DNA of 64,000 nucleotides from Cymodocea nodosa (taxonomy: Eukaryota > Streptophyta > Magnoliopsida > Alismatales > Cymodoceaceae). The stretch covers positions 17,568,501 to 17,632,500 of the forward strand of contig CM072338.1 in NCBI GenBank assembly GCA_036874045.1, given 5' to 3'. The notes beneath the pieces are model-generated. The model made no database searches, was not told the origin of the DNA, and was given only the letters and a program-made list of their open reading frames with translations. Positions 1-13,900 of this stretch are shown here, in pieces; position 1 is the stretch's first letter; every line of letters starts with the position of its first letter. Made by a program: the position numbers and the translations under genes.

Positions 1-118
1 GTAGGTGATTGTGCAACTCGTGTTGTTTTTTGAGAAATGGAAGATTAGGGTTCTGTCTCTATTTGTTCGAAAGATTGGAACAATTTGTGGTGTTGGCTAC
101 CCTGTGTTTGTGCCGTAG

Positions 119-175
119 ATGCTGAGTGGGAATGCTCAAAACAGGATCCAATGGAGATTGGCTTTTAGTGGGTGA
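119..175 (+). other. Upstream ORF in the probable leader of the kinase gene
   Basis: An ATG at 119 opens an 18-codon reading frame that stops at 173-175, 78 bases before the kinase start. Two further upstream ATGs (132 and 151) open other short frames. If this stretch is mature leader rather than intron or promoter, the uORFs could lower translation of the kinase. The window starts only 253 bases before the kinase ATG, so the leader structure cannot be settled here. Confidence 0.35.
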
Positions 176-253
176 TAATTTCTCTCTGGAGAGGTCTTCC
201 TTTCTGTTAGCACAGCAGTGAACTTTGTTTGAGGTAGTCAAAGGGAGGGAAAT

Positions 254-2810
254 ATGTTAGAGGGGCCAAAATTTCCTGGTATTTTAGGAGGTGGTGTGGG
301 GGGTGGGCGTGATGGTGTCGACAGCTTTTATGACATGGGAAGATTCTATCAGAAGCTTGGTGAGGGAACTAACATGTCCGTAGATAGTGTTGATAGCCTA
401 CTGATGAGCAACGGTGGTGGGTCTATTTCCATGTCTGTCGATAACAGTAGTGTTGGTTCAAATGATTCCCACACCCTTATACGCCACCAGCAGCAGGGCA
501 TCCCCCATATCCCCATGAACACCTGTTCTGTTGGTCATAGTGTGCTTCGCCCTGGGAAGGTATCACATGGCCTTAGTGATGATGAACTAGCCCAGGCTCT
601 GATGGATGACCGCTACCCTACAGAAGGGCTTCCACAATATGACGAGTGGACGATTGATCTGAGGAAGCTTGTCATGGGGATGCCTTTTGCTCAAGGAGCT
701 TTTGGGAAGCTATACAAAGGAACTTATAATGGGGAAAACGTTGCCATCAAGTTGCTGGAAAAACCTGAGAACGATCCAGAAAAAGTGCACGTAATGGAGC
801 AACAGTTTGCACAGGAGGTGACCATGCTTGCAAATCTCAAACATGCAAATGTGGTGAGGTTTATAGGTGCATGCAGGAAACCAATGGTGTGGTGCATTGT
901 GACTGAGTATGCAAAAGGTGGATCGGTTCGGCAGTTTTTGATGAGGAGGCAGAACAGGTCTGTGCCGCTGAAGGTGGCAGTGAAGCAAGCACTGGATGTT
1001 GCCAGGGGAATGGCATATGTGCATGGTTTAGGGCTTATCCACAGGGACTTGAAATCGGATAACCTTTTGATATCCGCAGACAAGTCCATTAAAATAGCCG
1101 ACTTTGGGGTGGCTCGCATTGAGGTGAAGCCAGAGGGCATGACACCTGAAACAGGAACTTATAGGTGGATGGCACCGTAAGTATACCCTCTTAACATCCT
1201 CCTGATTGGGATAGCTTTTGTATTTTTGCACTGTTAAAATTTCCTTACATATTTCCATGCCTAATTTTTGTTTCAATATCAGTGCTTATGTTTTTTTAAG
1301 TAGGTCGTCTTGCATATGTTTTTTTTATAGCAGCCATTGTTTCGTGTGTTTTTTGAATATTGTGTTATGTGGCATGATGTGTGACATTGTTACTACTGTG
1401 TTGACATTTAAACAATGGCATGATATTCGTGCTGTTCTTGTGTCCATCTACAGAGTCGTTTGTTTGGTTTTTTATTCTTCTGTATTGATTTTCTTTTGGT
1501 AAAAAGAAGCTGGTTGAGGTTTCCACCAGTAGAGTTTTTAATACATCCCCATACTTGCATACTTTCTTTTTCTTTGCATGTTCATATATTTGTATGTAGC
1601 TTTTGGATTGCAGGGTTTTTAATGTTCATGTATTAGGTCTCTTGTGGGAACTGTTATTTGCAGCTAGTTTTTTTAATCTGCTTGAAAATAGAACTGATTT
1701 TAGAATAACTCTTGTTACATAATACCATGAAATAATTTAACTCTTGACATTGGTGTATGTAAATATCAAGTAATTTACTTGTAATTATGAAGATAGGTTG
1801 TGGACAACTGAAAAATGGTGACTTAATGACTTTCTTCTGCCATTTTCTGAAAGGCTCCATTTCCCAACTTCTCATATGGTGGTGTTTGTTTTTAGCACAA
1901 AATGTTGAAAACTGAAAACTCTTGTGTTTCCCATATGCTGTTGTTTTTGGGACTGTTTGTTTCATCAACTAAGCTAAAAGAGTTTATTTCCATCAGATGG
2001 TTGAAAATGAATTATCTTCAATTGCCACCTTATTTTACGGTACCTCAAATGCTATCCATCTTCTGGGACCATCTCATGGGTCATGGCTCACCAAATATAC
2101 ACATAAACAGGAGAATCTTTGTATTCGCAATCATGTATAAACGTTAAAACCAAAAAAGTGTCTGATACTCGATGGCTCTTCATGATTGTCTTTTTACAGC
2201 ACTCGTAGCAATGGCACGACTTTGTTTGGCTGCTAAGCAAGCATGTCGTGTTGTAGCTTTCTTGTAGGCAGGCCATAAGTGACCTTGTTGGTTATCATCT
2301 TAATCTATGAACTGGTCTTCTCTTGCCCAATATCCTAGTCTACTTCTTACGGCTTCCCTTTTTGGCAAATAAATGATTGATGGATCCTACCATAATTTTG
2401 GAAGGATTGGTGCTTATGTTGAAGGCATCCCAAAACATAGCTATCTGACTCTTTCTTGCTCTTGTTACAGAGAGATGATCCAGCACAGACCCTACAACCA
2501 AAAAGTGGATGTTTATAGCTTCGGCATCGTTCTCTGGGAACTCATCACTGGTAAGCTGCCGTTCCAAAATATGACAGCTGTTCAGGCTGCTTTTGCAGTT
2601 GTGTACAGGGGAGTGAGACCAGTCATACCTCCAGATTGTCTGCCTCTGCTCGAAGGCATAATGACTAGCTGCTGGGATGCGAATCCTGATGTCCGCCCAC
2701 CTTTCACCGAGGTTGTTCGGATGCTTGAGATTGCTGAGACGGAGATACTGACCACCGTGCGGAAGGCACGCTTCAGGTGCTGCATGTCCCAGCCCATGAC
2801 CACAGACTGA
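254..2810 (+). CDS. Raf-like group C MAPKKK-type serine/threonine(tyrosine) protein kinase
   Basis: Two exons, 254-1176 and 2471-2810, join in phase (CC|A codes the proline of the APE motif) to give 420 aa; the intron has GTAAGT and a TTACAG acceptor. A Ser/Gly-rich N-terminus of about 130 residues precedes the kinase domain. Visible motifs: a glycine-rich loop ending [10 protein letters not shown] (148-156), VAIK with Lys166, HRDLKSDN with catalytic Asp265, DFG 283-285, MAPE across the splice site, then [12 protein letters not shown]. The C-terminus ends shortly after the domain. The N-terminus starting MLEGPKF and the short tail resemble the Arabidopsis group C Raf kinases At2g24360 and At4g31170, as I recall them. 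Such kinases are soluble and act in stress and hormone signalling; the substrate is not evident. The gene is convergent with the RRM gene at 4926-20494. Confidence 0.93.
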
Positions 2811-4925
2811 TGAAACAAGGAAACTGGAAGCGGATGGTAGACACTAGAAGAGAGAGGACGAGATCATGTGTGTGTCTTAACACCGAGCAGCTGCTGTAGT
2901 GGTAGAGTTGTTTGCTGTCAACATGGGCTGTGGTTTATATTTCAATATCAAATACTTCTTTTGTTTCTATGCTGTTTGTTGGTTGTTGAGCTGTGATGTG
3001 TATTACAGCTTTTTCTTTTTTTCAAAATCCCAAGTTCACGTGTATTACAGCATGTTCCATCTTCATGTCCAGGTGGGAATTACACTCGTGTATGTAGATT
3101 TATCAGAAGAGTTCTTTCCAATCCTTACAAGCATTCTTTATCTATATCTCCAAGTAGTGATTCATATCATGGAGCTTTTTTAATGGTATCCAAACAACGG
3201 CTAAAGTATAAGCCTGGAGCCATCGTTGGGTTATAAATCAACCAATGCCATGTCATTTCGAATCACGGTAGATTTAAAGCTCATGGAATCAGATGTCGGA
3301 AGTACACCTACAAATGATAAATTAAGACAAATAGGTGAAGACCTTAGGGTCAGCTTGGCACTACTACGGTTAATTTGGGAACACCTCTAAAAGTAAATTT
3401 TCGATCTTATCATTGGGAGAAGTTTGTTTTTGAATATGAAGTCTTAGAAATTTGTTTATTTTGTAATGATCCCATTCATCAATAATAAATTTTATAGCAA
3501 AAAAAAGGCGAATCTAACTTTGCCCCTTTTTCCAACCATTCCATTTATAGATGACCTAAGGTTTTCAACCCTGTACCACTCCCATCCACTTGAATTGATA
3601 TATTTTTTTAATAGTGAAAATGAACCCAAAATTTGTACTAGATTTATTGATATATATATTATATATAACTATTAATAATAAATATATTATTATTTTAATT
3701 CATTGCTTACATAATTCATATATAAATAATGATTACGTAAAGGTAATCTATCAGTTCGCACATGGATATATACATTCTCATTCATTGCATAAATCATCGT
3801 GCATCTTTATTCATATAAGTTAGCATATTTAGATATTGAAAATTGCATGGCATTTTTGTAATTAAACTTTGATTTTTACTGTAAATAGAATAAAGAAATA
3901 AAGGTTTAAAAGAGAAAATTTCCAAAAGCTAACTTCCAAGAAAAGCAACCTTCACCCATCTTCTCTCAAAATCAACAATACCATTGTTTTTCTATAACCC
4001 TAGAATCTAAGAGCTCTTCCGAAAGCCGCACTCTTTGACCAATCTGGGGCAACCTTTGTGGTGAGACTTCTGAGAGAAGCTGTCCCAAAAGCCATCTCCA
4101 AAGCTCTTCAAACAACTAGACCCTTCTGGACATTCCCAGGTGTGAGTGAGTACTTTTTTCCTTAACTCTAAATATTTTTAATTAATTGTTTGGATAGATA
4201 TGCAGCTTCCATTAAGATTACATGCCTTAAAACTTATACAATTTTTCTTTCCTAAGAATTTTTTTCAAAAAACTTAATATTCAAGAAAAAATGAAGGTTC
4301 AAATAATTTATAATCAAAAAAATTACAGTGCTCATTTCACCTTCGTCGTCCACAAGAATCGTATTTCCCACTCAGGGCCACCAGATGAAGAGGATACGAT
4401 CAAAATTAAAAATGGCATAGTATCTAAGCCATTCTGAATATTAAATCTTTCCTAATTTTAAACATTTGATTAGTATGCTACTTTCTTGTGTTGTCACTCA
4501 CATAAACATGTTTTGGTTTTACGTTGTGTACTGCTCCATTGGAAACAGCGGAATCAAGCAAGCCCTCATCTGATCCCTGCAAAAACAAAAAAATTTACAA
4601 ATCCATTCATCTCTGGAAAGTCTGCAGCCATCAAATCCATTTCATATGGGGGGAAACCCCGTATCGTCTGGTATGCTCTATAGGTTCATCGAATGAACCC
4701 AAGAGGAAACTAGTTTATAAACTACCAAGCAGCGTAACAGGATAAACTCCCCAAGCACCACCTTCTGCCCACCTGGCAACCCTTTTGGACTGTCCCAGAG
4801 TAATAAGCCTCCCTGAAGTAGCAAAGGACGAAAGCAAAAATGATGTCGCACCATCTGTATCTTTCAAGGTTGCCAGAAATGTGCACAGGTTCTCTTAATA
4901 ATGTCACTGGAAAAGCTTCCAAACT
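2811..4925. other. Intergenic region between convergent genes
   Basis: This holds the 3' ends of the kinase gene (left) and of the RRM gene on the minus strand (right). The middle (3400-3900 and 4150-4320) is very AT-rich. A less AT-rich patch at about 3940-4145 ends in a sequence that could serve as a splice donor (CAGGTGTGAG), but no protein is supported there. The open frames in this stretch are short and show no recognisable domain. Confidence 0.5.
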
Positions 4926-7900
4926 TCAAGCAGTTGAGGTGGTTTCTCCATTTACCGGCTGATCACGTCTCCATTGTAGATGAGAGCCGGAACGTTGCCT
5001 CTGAAATGTTGCCTTTTTAAGTGGCTGAGAGTGCCGTGGTAGTGATGGCTTTCCAGAAGATTGTTTCTGTTCCATGGAGGCTACGGGCATATCAGCTTTA
5101 CGCATAACCTGAGAAGGAACATTCATTATCGATGATATTCATCAGGCGAAAATTCTTCAATGTTTTCATGGCTAGTTACTCGAAGGAATTATATGCTAAC
5201 CTTTTCAGGCATATCAAATATCTACAACTAAAGCACTACGATTTTCATAATAATTCAAATTTTCCATGCAATTAACAAAAGCAAAGCCACTACCTTCACA
5301 ATCCGAGAAAAAAACGATGTCCCATTCAATGTTAGGGCATTCTCTGCGGAATCCTTGGTAGCAAAGACAACACAAGCAGATCTGAAAAGAGGATAAGTAT
5401 GCACCATAAATTCCTTTTACAGATCTTCACCAGGGGAAATGAAAATGCCATAAGAGGAAAGCTACAACTCCAAAAAAAAAGGAAAAGAGTAAATACCCTT
5501 TTGGTAGTCCAGTGATGGCGTCTTTTAGAAGTACTACATTGACTATTGCACCACACTTGGCAAAATGCAATGATAGTTCCTCTTTTGTGGCTGCAAAGTG
5601 CACCTGTGATTGGGGATGAATAACATAATGACATTTTATTCAATAACTTGCAAAGGATCATCACTTAGCTTAAAAAAAAAGAAAAATAGAAAAATAGAAT
5701 TTGTGGTAGAAGGAAGAGTAAATTCATACAAATTAGATCCTCAGAGCAAATGACAACACTGAATAGCAACCTATGATTCATTACAGTCACTCCCCAATAA
5801 TCCCAATGCAAGGACCAGGTAAGCTTAAAACAAAGATTAATGGAAATACTATGACACCAAGGCCCTGTTCAAATCGACTTATGTCGAGGTGCATTTTTTT
5901 ACAATAAGCATTGATTATAATAAGCTATTCCAAACTTTTTTTTTGAAGTTACTTATCTGGATAAGCTCTCAACAGCTTATCTTTACATTTAGGTGCCTTT
6001 TTGTTAAGCTGGCTTTGGATAACTTATAAATAAGCACCATCAGCTTATTCCAAAGTTACCCCCATTCCCAAAAGGAAATCACAAAAAACCTCTCCTAAAT
6101 TACACATTACGTTATCAACTCCATAAATCCTACTCAACTCCACACTCATGCCTTTCACTGCCATCAACAAACTGCAACAAACTGATCACAATCACGAAGG
6201 AGAAACTAGCTGATGCCACCAACTACAGCACCCAACAATCACCTCCATACCACCTGACAACATTGATGATGGCCAAAGAAACAGCCAGCCCTGTAGAAGT
6301 CGGTCTCTCCAATGCACTCTAAGGCCATCTCTGTGCAGATCTCCTTCCTGTATCTCTCCTCATGCGTTCTTCCAACCCTTTTGTGAAGCATGACCAAGAC
6401 CAGACCAGCAGCACACAAAGGTTGAAGAAGAAAAAGGTTGGGAATTTGATTAGAGGGTAAATTTGTGACAGGACAAAAACAACTAGAAATCCACCAAGGA
6501 AAAGGAAGAGTTGTTGGAATCCATTGAGCAAAAACTTGAGATCCACCAAGTGATACGTATTTTACTTGAAGCAAAATGAGAACAATAGTCTATCTTCCCT
6601 GTTCATTACATGAGTATTGTGTAAACCGGGATTAGGGAAAAGCTTAGATCAATCTCCTCATTAGAGGATTACAAGTATATATATAAGATAGAGAAATGGA
6701 TCCTTAATTGAATCTATCCATCTAACCTAAATACACTAACTCACACTCCCTCTCAAACTAGAGAATATATATTTATCATTCCCAACTTATTACAAATAAA
6801 GTTGAACACACTAGAAGATAAACCTTTGGTAAGAATATCTACCAGCTCTTCGGAAGATGGAATGTAAGGCATATGGATGAGTCCTTTGAGTACTAAATTT
6901 TGAACGTAATGACAATCCACTTCAATATGCTTTATCCGTTTATGAAACATTTCATTCTTAGCAATGTAGATCATTACTTCATTGTCATAGTACATAAACA
7001 TCAGCTCCGCTATAGATATACCAAATTCTTTGAAAAGTGACCTAAGCCACACCATTTCACATTTGATCTCTCTCATTAATCAATACTCAGATTCTGCACT
7101 AGAGCAAGAAACGATATTTTGTTTCTTACTCTACCAAGTGACAAGATTCCCTCCAATATAAGTAAGATACCCTAAAGTTGATTTCCAATCTATCTTCTTT
7201 CCAACATCAAAATAGGCTTCTATTTTTAAGTATCTGTGAGCTTGATATAGAAGGCATTTTCTTGATGTTCCTTTGATATAAGTAAGTACCCTCTGAGCTG
7301 CTATCCAGTGAACTTGTTGGGGCTCATGCATGAATTAGCTTAATATTCCAACTATGTATGCAATATCAAGTCTTGTAACTATAAGATAAATTAAGTTACC
7401 TACCAGTTGTCTATATTATTCTAGATTATCCAACTTCATTGAGGTTGTATCCCATAAGGGTGAATTCTACTCAATTGGCGTTGCCTCTAGCTTGCACCCC
7501 AACAAATCTGTTCTAGTAAGGAGATCCAATGCATACTTTCTTTAGGACAACATCATCTTGCCTTTGAGTAGGCAAACTCTATTTCGAGAAAATATCCCAA
7601 TCTTCCCTTGTCTTTGATAGCAAAAGTAGCCATAATATGTTTCTTGGTCCTATCAATACCAATGACATTACTCCTAGTAAAAAGAATATCATCAACATAA
7701 ACCACAAGAACATAACCACAATCTATTTGCCATATGAAAACTAAAAAATCTACTACACAACACTAGAACCCTCCTTGAAATAACACCTAGCTAAGTTTGT
7801 CAAACCATGCACAAGGGCTCTATTTCAAGTCATATATTACTTTCTTAAGGTGACACACCTGAAACTTCACCTGAGCAACATATCCAAGAGGTTGCTCCAT

Positions 7901-10900
7901 ATACACTTCCTCACTAAGGTTACCATAGAAGAAGACATTTTTGACATCCAACTAATGCAATGACCATTGTTGATGACAACAATGAAAATGACCCAAATGG
8001 AGTTGAACCAGGTCACAGGAGAAAGTTTCAACATAGTCAATTTCATATGCTTATGTAAAATGACAAGCTACTAGGCATGCCTTGTAACATTTATGCTTAA
8101 TAGTAAATGCTCATTTACAAGAGACTACATTTCGCATCTAGAGGTAAAGGAGTCAACTCTTAAGTACCATGAGACTGTAAGACATCCACCTCTTCATCCA
8201 TAACTATTTTCCAATATGATAATTGTAAAGTCTCTTGATAAAACCTGAGAATAAATTAAAGAAAAGGTATGACAAATAGTAGACAAATGATCATAGGACA
8301 CAAATCTGGTGATTAGATGATGGGTGCATAAGTAGGTACATTTCTGAATAGCAATAGGTACATCATTAGTGGAAGTGGTAAAGAGCTTGGGGCTCTAATA
8401 GTGCTATGAGATCAACATCAAGAGGTGCAAGCAGTGGAGCTTGAGAGGGCCACAAATGTCATTGATACACCTACAAAGGGCAAGAAGAATAACTAGAAGG
8501 TCTGAAAGACAAGGTATCATCTGGATCTCTAGGAGAGACATCAAGAATTTCAATAGGACTTGGCACCAAGACAAATTGGTTAGGAAAGGTATTAGCCAAA
8601 AGATTTGAATTGGTAGAGAAGTATGATTGATCTTTAGAGAATGTAACATCAATAGAAGTATAGTATCGCCTTGTGGATGGACAATAACATTTGTAACCTT
8701 TTTAAGTGTGAGAATAAGCCACAAGCATACATTTTATAGCCCGAGTCAAAAGTTTATCTAAGCCAAGGGTAAAATCTTAAACATAAGCCACACACCCAAG
8801 CACCCTAGGAGGGACACTAAAGAGTTCCACCTCAAGATGAAGACGACGAAGAACTTTCTCATCAAAAGAGGTGGAAGGCATATGGTTCACAAGATAGGCT
8901 ACTGTAAAGATGACATCAGACCATAAGTATTTAAGAACATACATTTGCAAAAGTAGAGTATGGGTAATATTCAATAGATGACGATGTTTACGCTCCACCA
9001 CCCTATTTTGTTGAAAGGTGTAAGCACAGGTAGTCTAATGAATAGTACCATGAGAAGTACAAAATGTTTAAAATTGATCACACATAGACTCCAAGGCATT
9101 ATAAGTACACAAATATCTCGATGTAATAGAAAATTGAGTTTTCACTTCAATAAAGAAATTGTTAACAAAAATCATATTCTAATGATTCTTTAACAAATAC
9201 ACCCAACAAACTTTAGAATAATCATTCACAAAGACAACATAGTACTTATGACCTAAAATAGAAGCAACACAACTTGATTCTCAAATATCACAATAAATAA
9301 AATCAAACATGTGACAAACTTGAAGTCAAACTAACATAGGGAAACGATGCCCGATGATGTTTCTTTAATCGACAGGACACATTAAAAATTTGAGATAGCA
9401 ACCCACAAAAGAGCTTGCTTGAGTTTCAACAAAAAGAGTTGACCCAAGCAACAATGCCATAACAACAATAGCTCAATAGAGGTAAGAAGAGTCATAAGAC
9501 CCTAAGGAGGTGTATCATGAACAAGAATGTAAGCACCATTGCCCCTCCTACAATCCAAACCAATCCTTATCCCCATCGGCAAATTTTGAAAGATACAATA
9601 AAAAGAAAGTTACTTAACAAAAAAATTGCATAGTAATAGAACTGATGGATAAAAGATTAACAAAGAGATCAAAAACAAATAAGGTGTAGTCAAGTCAAAT
9701 TCTAGAAGTAGCTTCAACCATGCCCCTTCCAGCAATTCGATGTAAGTAGCCATTGGCAACTATGACATTGTATAGGTTTAGGAGATGTTGTAGGCAAGTA
9801 AAAATATCAAAACTACTTATCATATGTTGTAAGACTCCTAAATCTATAATCCAAGAATTATCCTCCCTAGTTACTATAGTCATACCTATACCTGAAGTAG
9901 ATGTCAAAGTAGCTGAAGTCAAGGAATCAATAGTTTGTAACTTAATGAAACATTCAGTCAACTTGCAAAATGTGCACCATGGGTGACCTATCTAAGCCTC
10001 CCCTAGAAGTAACTGGAACATCCTTTAGAGATTCAATGACTACTCTAGCCTATATTGGCTTACCATGTTTGTCCCAACATTTATCTTATTTGTGCCTTAA
10101 CTTTCCATAATGATTGCATTTTATGTTGTCTTTATTTTTTACTCAATCAGCTCCATGATGACCCTTACCTTGAGCCAACATAGCAAATCCCTTGATAGGT
10201 GGTGAGGTGTGTGTGGACACCCACAACACCTTGGTAAAGGTATCATCCAAGTCTAGAAGTCGATCAACACCCAACACTTGTCCTCAACTTGTGCAAAAAT
10301 GTTTCAAATGTTAGGTAGGCAACAATTGCAAGTTCCTCTCTATACTATCTATTGACCATAATGTCAATGGTGTGTGGTTGATAAACTTTAAGTTCCTATA
10401 TGATCCCATAAATGACACTATAATATTCTTGCAGTGTTTGGTCACCTTGTCTAACAGTGAACAAGCATTCATACATTTGAAAGGTCTTTGTCACATTCTT
10501 CTCACAGTCATAAATTTGTCGTAAGGATAACTGCATTTTCTTGGCCGATCACATCATACTAACACTTCAAGCTATCGCAAGTTTCATATTAGCCAACATC
10601 TAGGATACAATAGTTGCATCATCAACAAGCCAATTAGCATAGGTATCAACTTTATTATTTGAGGGATCATCAATAAGATGCTTGATTCGTCGATAAGTAA
10701 TGATAATCATCTTAAAACTTTGAGCCCATAACATATAATTGGACCCATTTAGTTTCTCTGAGATGGGAACAAAATTTTTAATTAAACACTCCTTCATGGG
10801 GTAGCCATTCCACAACACAATCAACAGCACCTCCCCCAACAAAAAACACAAGCACCAATAGCACTCAACCACAAGGTTAATGGACAGTCAATAGTAGCAC

Positions 10901-13900
10901 TATATCAAGAAGGGTCAGTGCACAGACGTAATCAATGACCCACTCCTCGCACAAGGGCAAGACACTTGCAGATGACAACAATGACGATGATGGACTCTTG
11001 GATGCCCAAACTCATAAATGACCGAAAGACGAAGTACATGACTCACGAACGAACCAAAGAGATGAACCAAAAAATTAGACAAATGGATGTGAGATTGACT
11101 GATTTTCATTTTTTTTTTTTCTTTGTGGGATGAAGTCATAAACCCCTTGCTCTAATGCCATGTGTAAACAAGGATTAAGGAAAAGCTTAGACCAATCTCT
11201 TCATTAGAGGATTACAAGTATATATATAGGGTAGAGATAAATGGATCCTTAATTGGATCTATCCATCTAACCCAAATACAATAACTCGCAAGTATTAATA
11301 GAACTTAACAATGATTTGCATTAATGCATGAGTCGTTAGAAGTGTCTCTTCATATGCCCCTTCAAATTCCATTCCTTTATAAAATAGAGGCTCCTTGTTC
11401 CTTACGTGAGGCATCTTTTTCCCAAGTCCCAAGCATAGTTCTTGAATGGAGCTCATTCACCTTCCATGTTACTTGTATGGCCTTGCATGAAACTTTTCTC
11501 ATGTTCTACATCAAATTGTCTTTCAAGATGGATATATCATGCCAAAATAGTTAGAAAAGTTGTGCATTTTACTATTTCCGAATGACATTATTGAAAGGGT
11601 GAAACATACAATGAATAGTGTAGCTTATGGATAAGCTAGCTTATTCCAATAAGCTAATTTATAAAAAGTGTAACCAAAATGTGGCCTAAGTCAAAGCATA
11701 TACAAGATTGTTTACTCTAAGCGATACATTAAGAATATATGTAAAATTTTTGACAGCAACTCCCTGTACATTACTCACTGCTTCCACAAGTTTTGCAAAT
11801 TATAAATTTATCCCCATCCCTTATCCAAATGTTTCTTTTATCGAAGGATCCTTATCCTAAACGGTTGAACAGGAGAAAGGATACAGATTACACAAATTAG
11901 CATCTTATCCCCAATCCAGATGTTTTTTCAAAGAAAAAATTGAAAAGAAATCCAAATATTTTTTCTTTGGTTTTGCGTGAATATCAGTGGTATTGTCAAT
12001 TTGTTAAATTTCCCTTGTAGCTTTTATTATTCAATACCCTTATTATTTCATACTCTTTATTTCTATGCCCCCAACATTTCATTCTGTTAGCCTCCATCAT
12101 TTGACCTTAACCACAGTCAGAACATTAGCTATACATGGTAAATAACCTATGTACACTTATACTAGCATTCTCTCTTCTGTCTCATCATCCTTATCCTATT
12201 CTTCTTCTTGACAATGATCGTCAGTAGTTGTGGACAAAGGTTGAAGAATAAGAATAGTAAAGCAACTGTCAACATAAAGACCAACATAGTCCCACTACCA
12301 ATGACTTCCTCTCAAGCAACCACAGCTTTTATCCTGAACGAGAACATCAACATCTGCAGGGGAAGAGCCAGTGATGCAGGTCGGGCATCATCAGCAAGGC
12401 ATCTGCTCAAGTCAGAGTTAAACAAGTGACAAGGGGAATGCATGCCCTGGGCAGATATTTCCAAGCCTGAAAAACCCTTGCCCCTCAAGAACAATAGATA
12501 CTTCTATTAGGACCAGAATGCCTACCAAGACCAAGCAGCTGCCAACAATTTGCACAAACTCAAAGACAATGATCATTGAGAACGTGTGAAGGAGGAAGTG
12601 CCTTTGCTGCTGATATATGATTGATTAACTACCAATTTTTTCATAACCTGGAAGGATGCCACAAATTTGCCACATGCCGCTGGGTTTTTTTTCAGCTTGT
12701 AATCAATGTGTTCACTCGTACTTTAACCACTATCTTTGTTTTGTCCTTTCACTACTACTCTTAGGAGGAGAAGGGAGGAAATTCAATTGTCCTCTAGCTG
12801 CTTTCAAATATAAATTTTTAATTTCTCTATATGATTTGTACAGGCATGCCAAGAGCAGTTCATTTATGTGTTCCATGATCTTGAAGAACATGCATATTCC
12901 AAGTGCATATGAATCTGTACGCCCTAAACAAAATATTGGAAGAAAATTGTGATAAATTCCCTATTTTTGCAATCCTTTAACACATCAACAAGTTGCATAA
13001 AGATAAAAAAAGAAGGGGAGAAGAAATAAAAGATGTAGCAGGAAGAAGATGATGAAAAAAGCAAGTGGAAAAAGGTTGAAGAAATGGAGAAATAAAAATG
13101 TAAAGCTTATAGGGATATTAAAACAAAGATTTTACGTTATTTTTCTCGCAGAATGGTGGAGGCAAACATAGTGGAAATTGTAATAAGAGGACATTGAAAT
13201 AAAAGAGATATTGAATGTAATACCAAAATAAGGGCATTTAGTAGATTGTCAGAAATATCAAGAATATTGACAAAAAAACCAGAAGCAGCTAATAGAAATG
13301 TATTGAAATAAAAAATGCAAGGGGTCTACACAAGTCGTAGGCAGACTAGAAACCAAAGTGGAGCTAAAAAGGTGGATCACCAAGAAGGGGATCCGATTAC
13401 AAAAGTAGAGACAAGCAAACACAAAATGAAATCAAAACCCATAGTCTCCCCAGGGAGTATAAGGGCTCAAAGAATAACAAGATTTTGTAGCCATACAACC
13501 ATCATCACAACAGTGAAGATTCCATCCTACCTCCAATCTCTCGTCTACTCCACACAACCATGCACCTTTGAGAGAGGCATAAAAACGCTTTTCCTTTCCC
13601 TCTGTTTCTTATCTCCTCTTACCAGATTGAAATAAAGCCTTACAGTAATTCAAGATGTTTTTCAAACCATTCTTTGTTTCACAAGAAAAAGGCATGGTAT
13701 GAAAGAAGAATGAAAACATATCCTTGCCAACAAAGTGAAAGCATGGATTACAAAGGAGCCATTCTTATATGGATTTGGACCAAATCTCATTTGATGTCAA
13801 GTCATTTCCAAAATGTATACACTTGTCTAAATAGGTTGAAAACCTCAGTCATGATATAAACAACTTGTACCAAGGAGATCAAAAGCCAAGATGGCTGCCA

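Larger units (their letters stand above)
6613..11295 (-). mobile_element. Ty1/copia LTR retrotransposon, decayed, in intron 8 of the RRM gene
   Basis: The element spans 6618-11290 and is flanked by a 5-bp target duplication AGTAT (6613-6617 and 11291-11295). Its LTRs are short: 6618-6745 and 11161-11290, both TG...CA, differing at about a dozen sites plus a 2-base gap. In minus orientation the sequence next to the 5' LTR, TGGCATTAGAGC, is close to the initiator-Met tRNA primer site TGGTATCAGAGC. A purine tract (complement of CTCCCTCTC at 6746-6754) precedes the 3' LTR. Remnant coding domains follow copia order: gag (about 10872-10600, LNGSNYMLW), protease (about 9960-9700, active-site triplet lost: WIIDLG), integrase (about 9001-8777), reverse transcriptase with YVDDI at 7699-7685, and RNase H (about 7331-6753). 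Frames are broken by stops, so the element is not autonomous. Confidence 0.93.

Noticed and set aside
724..1140. Minus-strand open frame of 138 codons in kinase exon 1
   Set aside because: It is antisense to the kinase domain and is not protein-like.
5862..11690. Firm call of a complete hAT transposon around the copia element
   Set aside because: The termini are only loosely inverted and no matching 8-bp duplication was found, so it is kept only as a low-confidence repeat.
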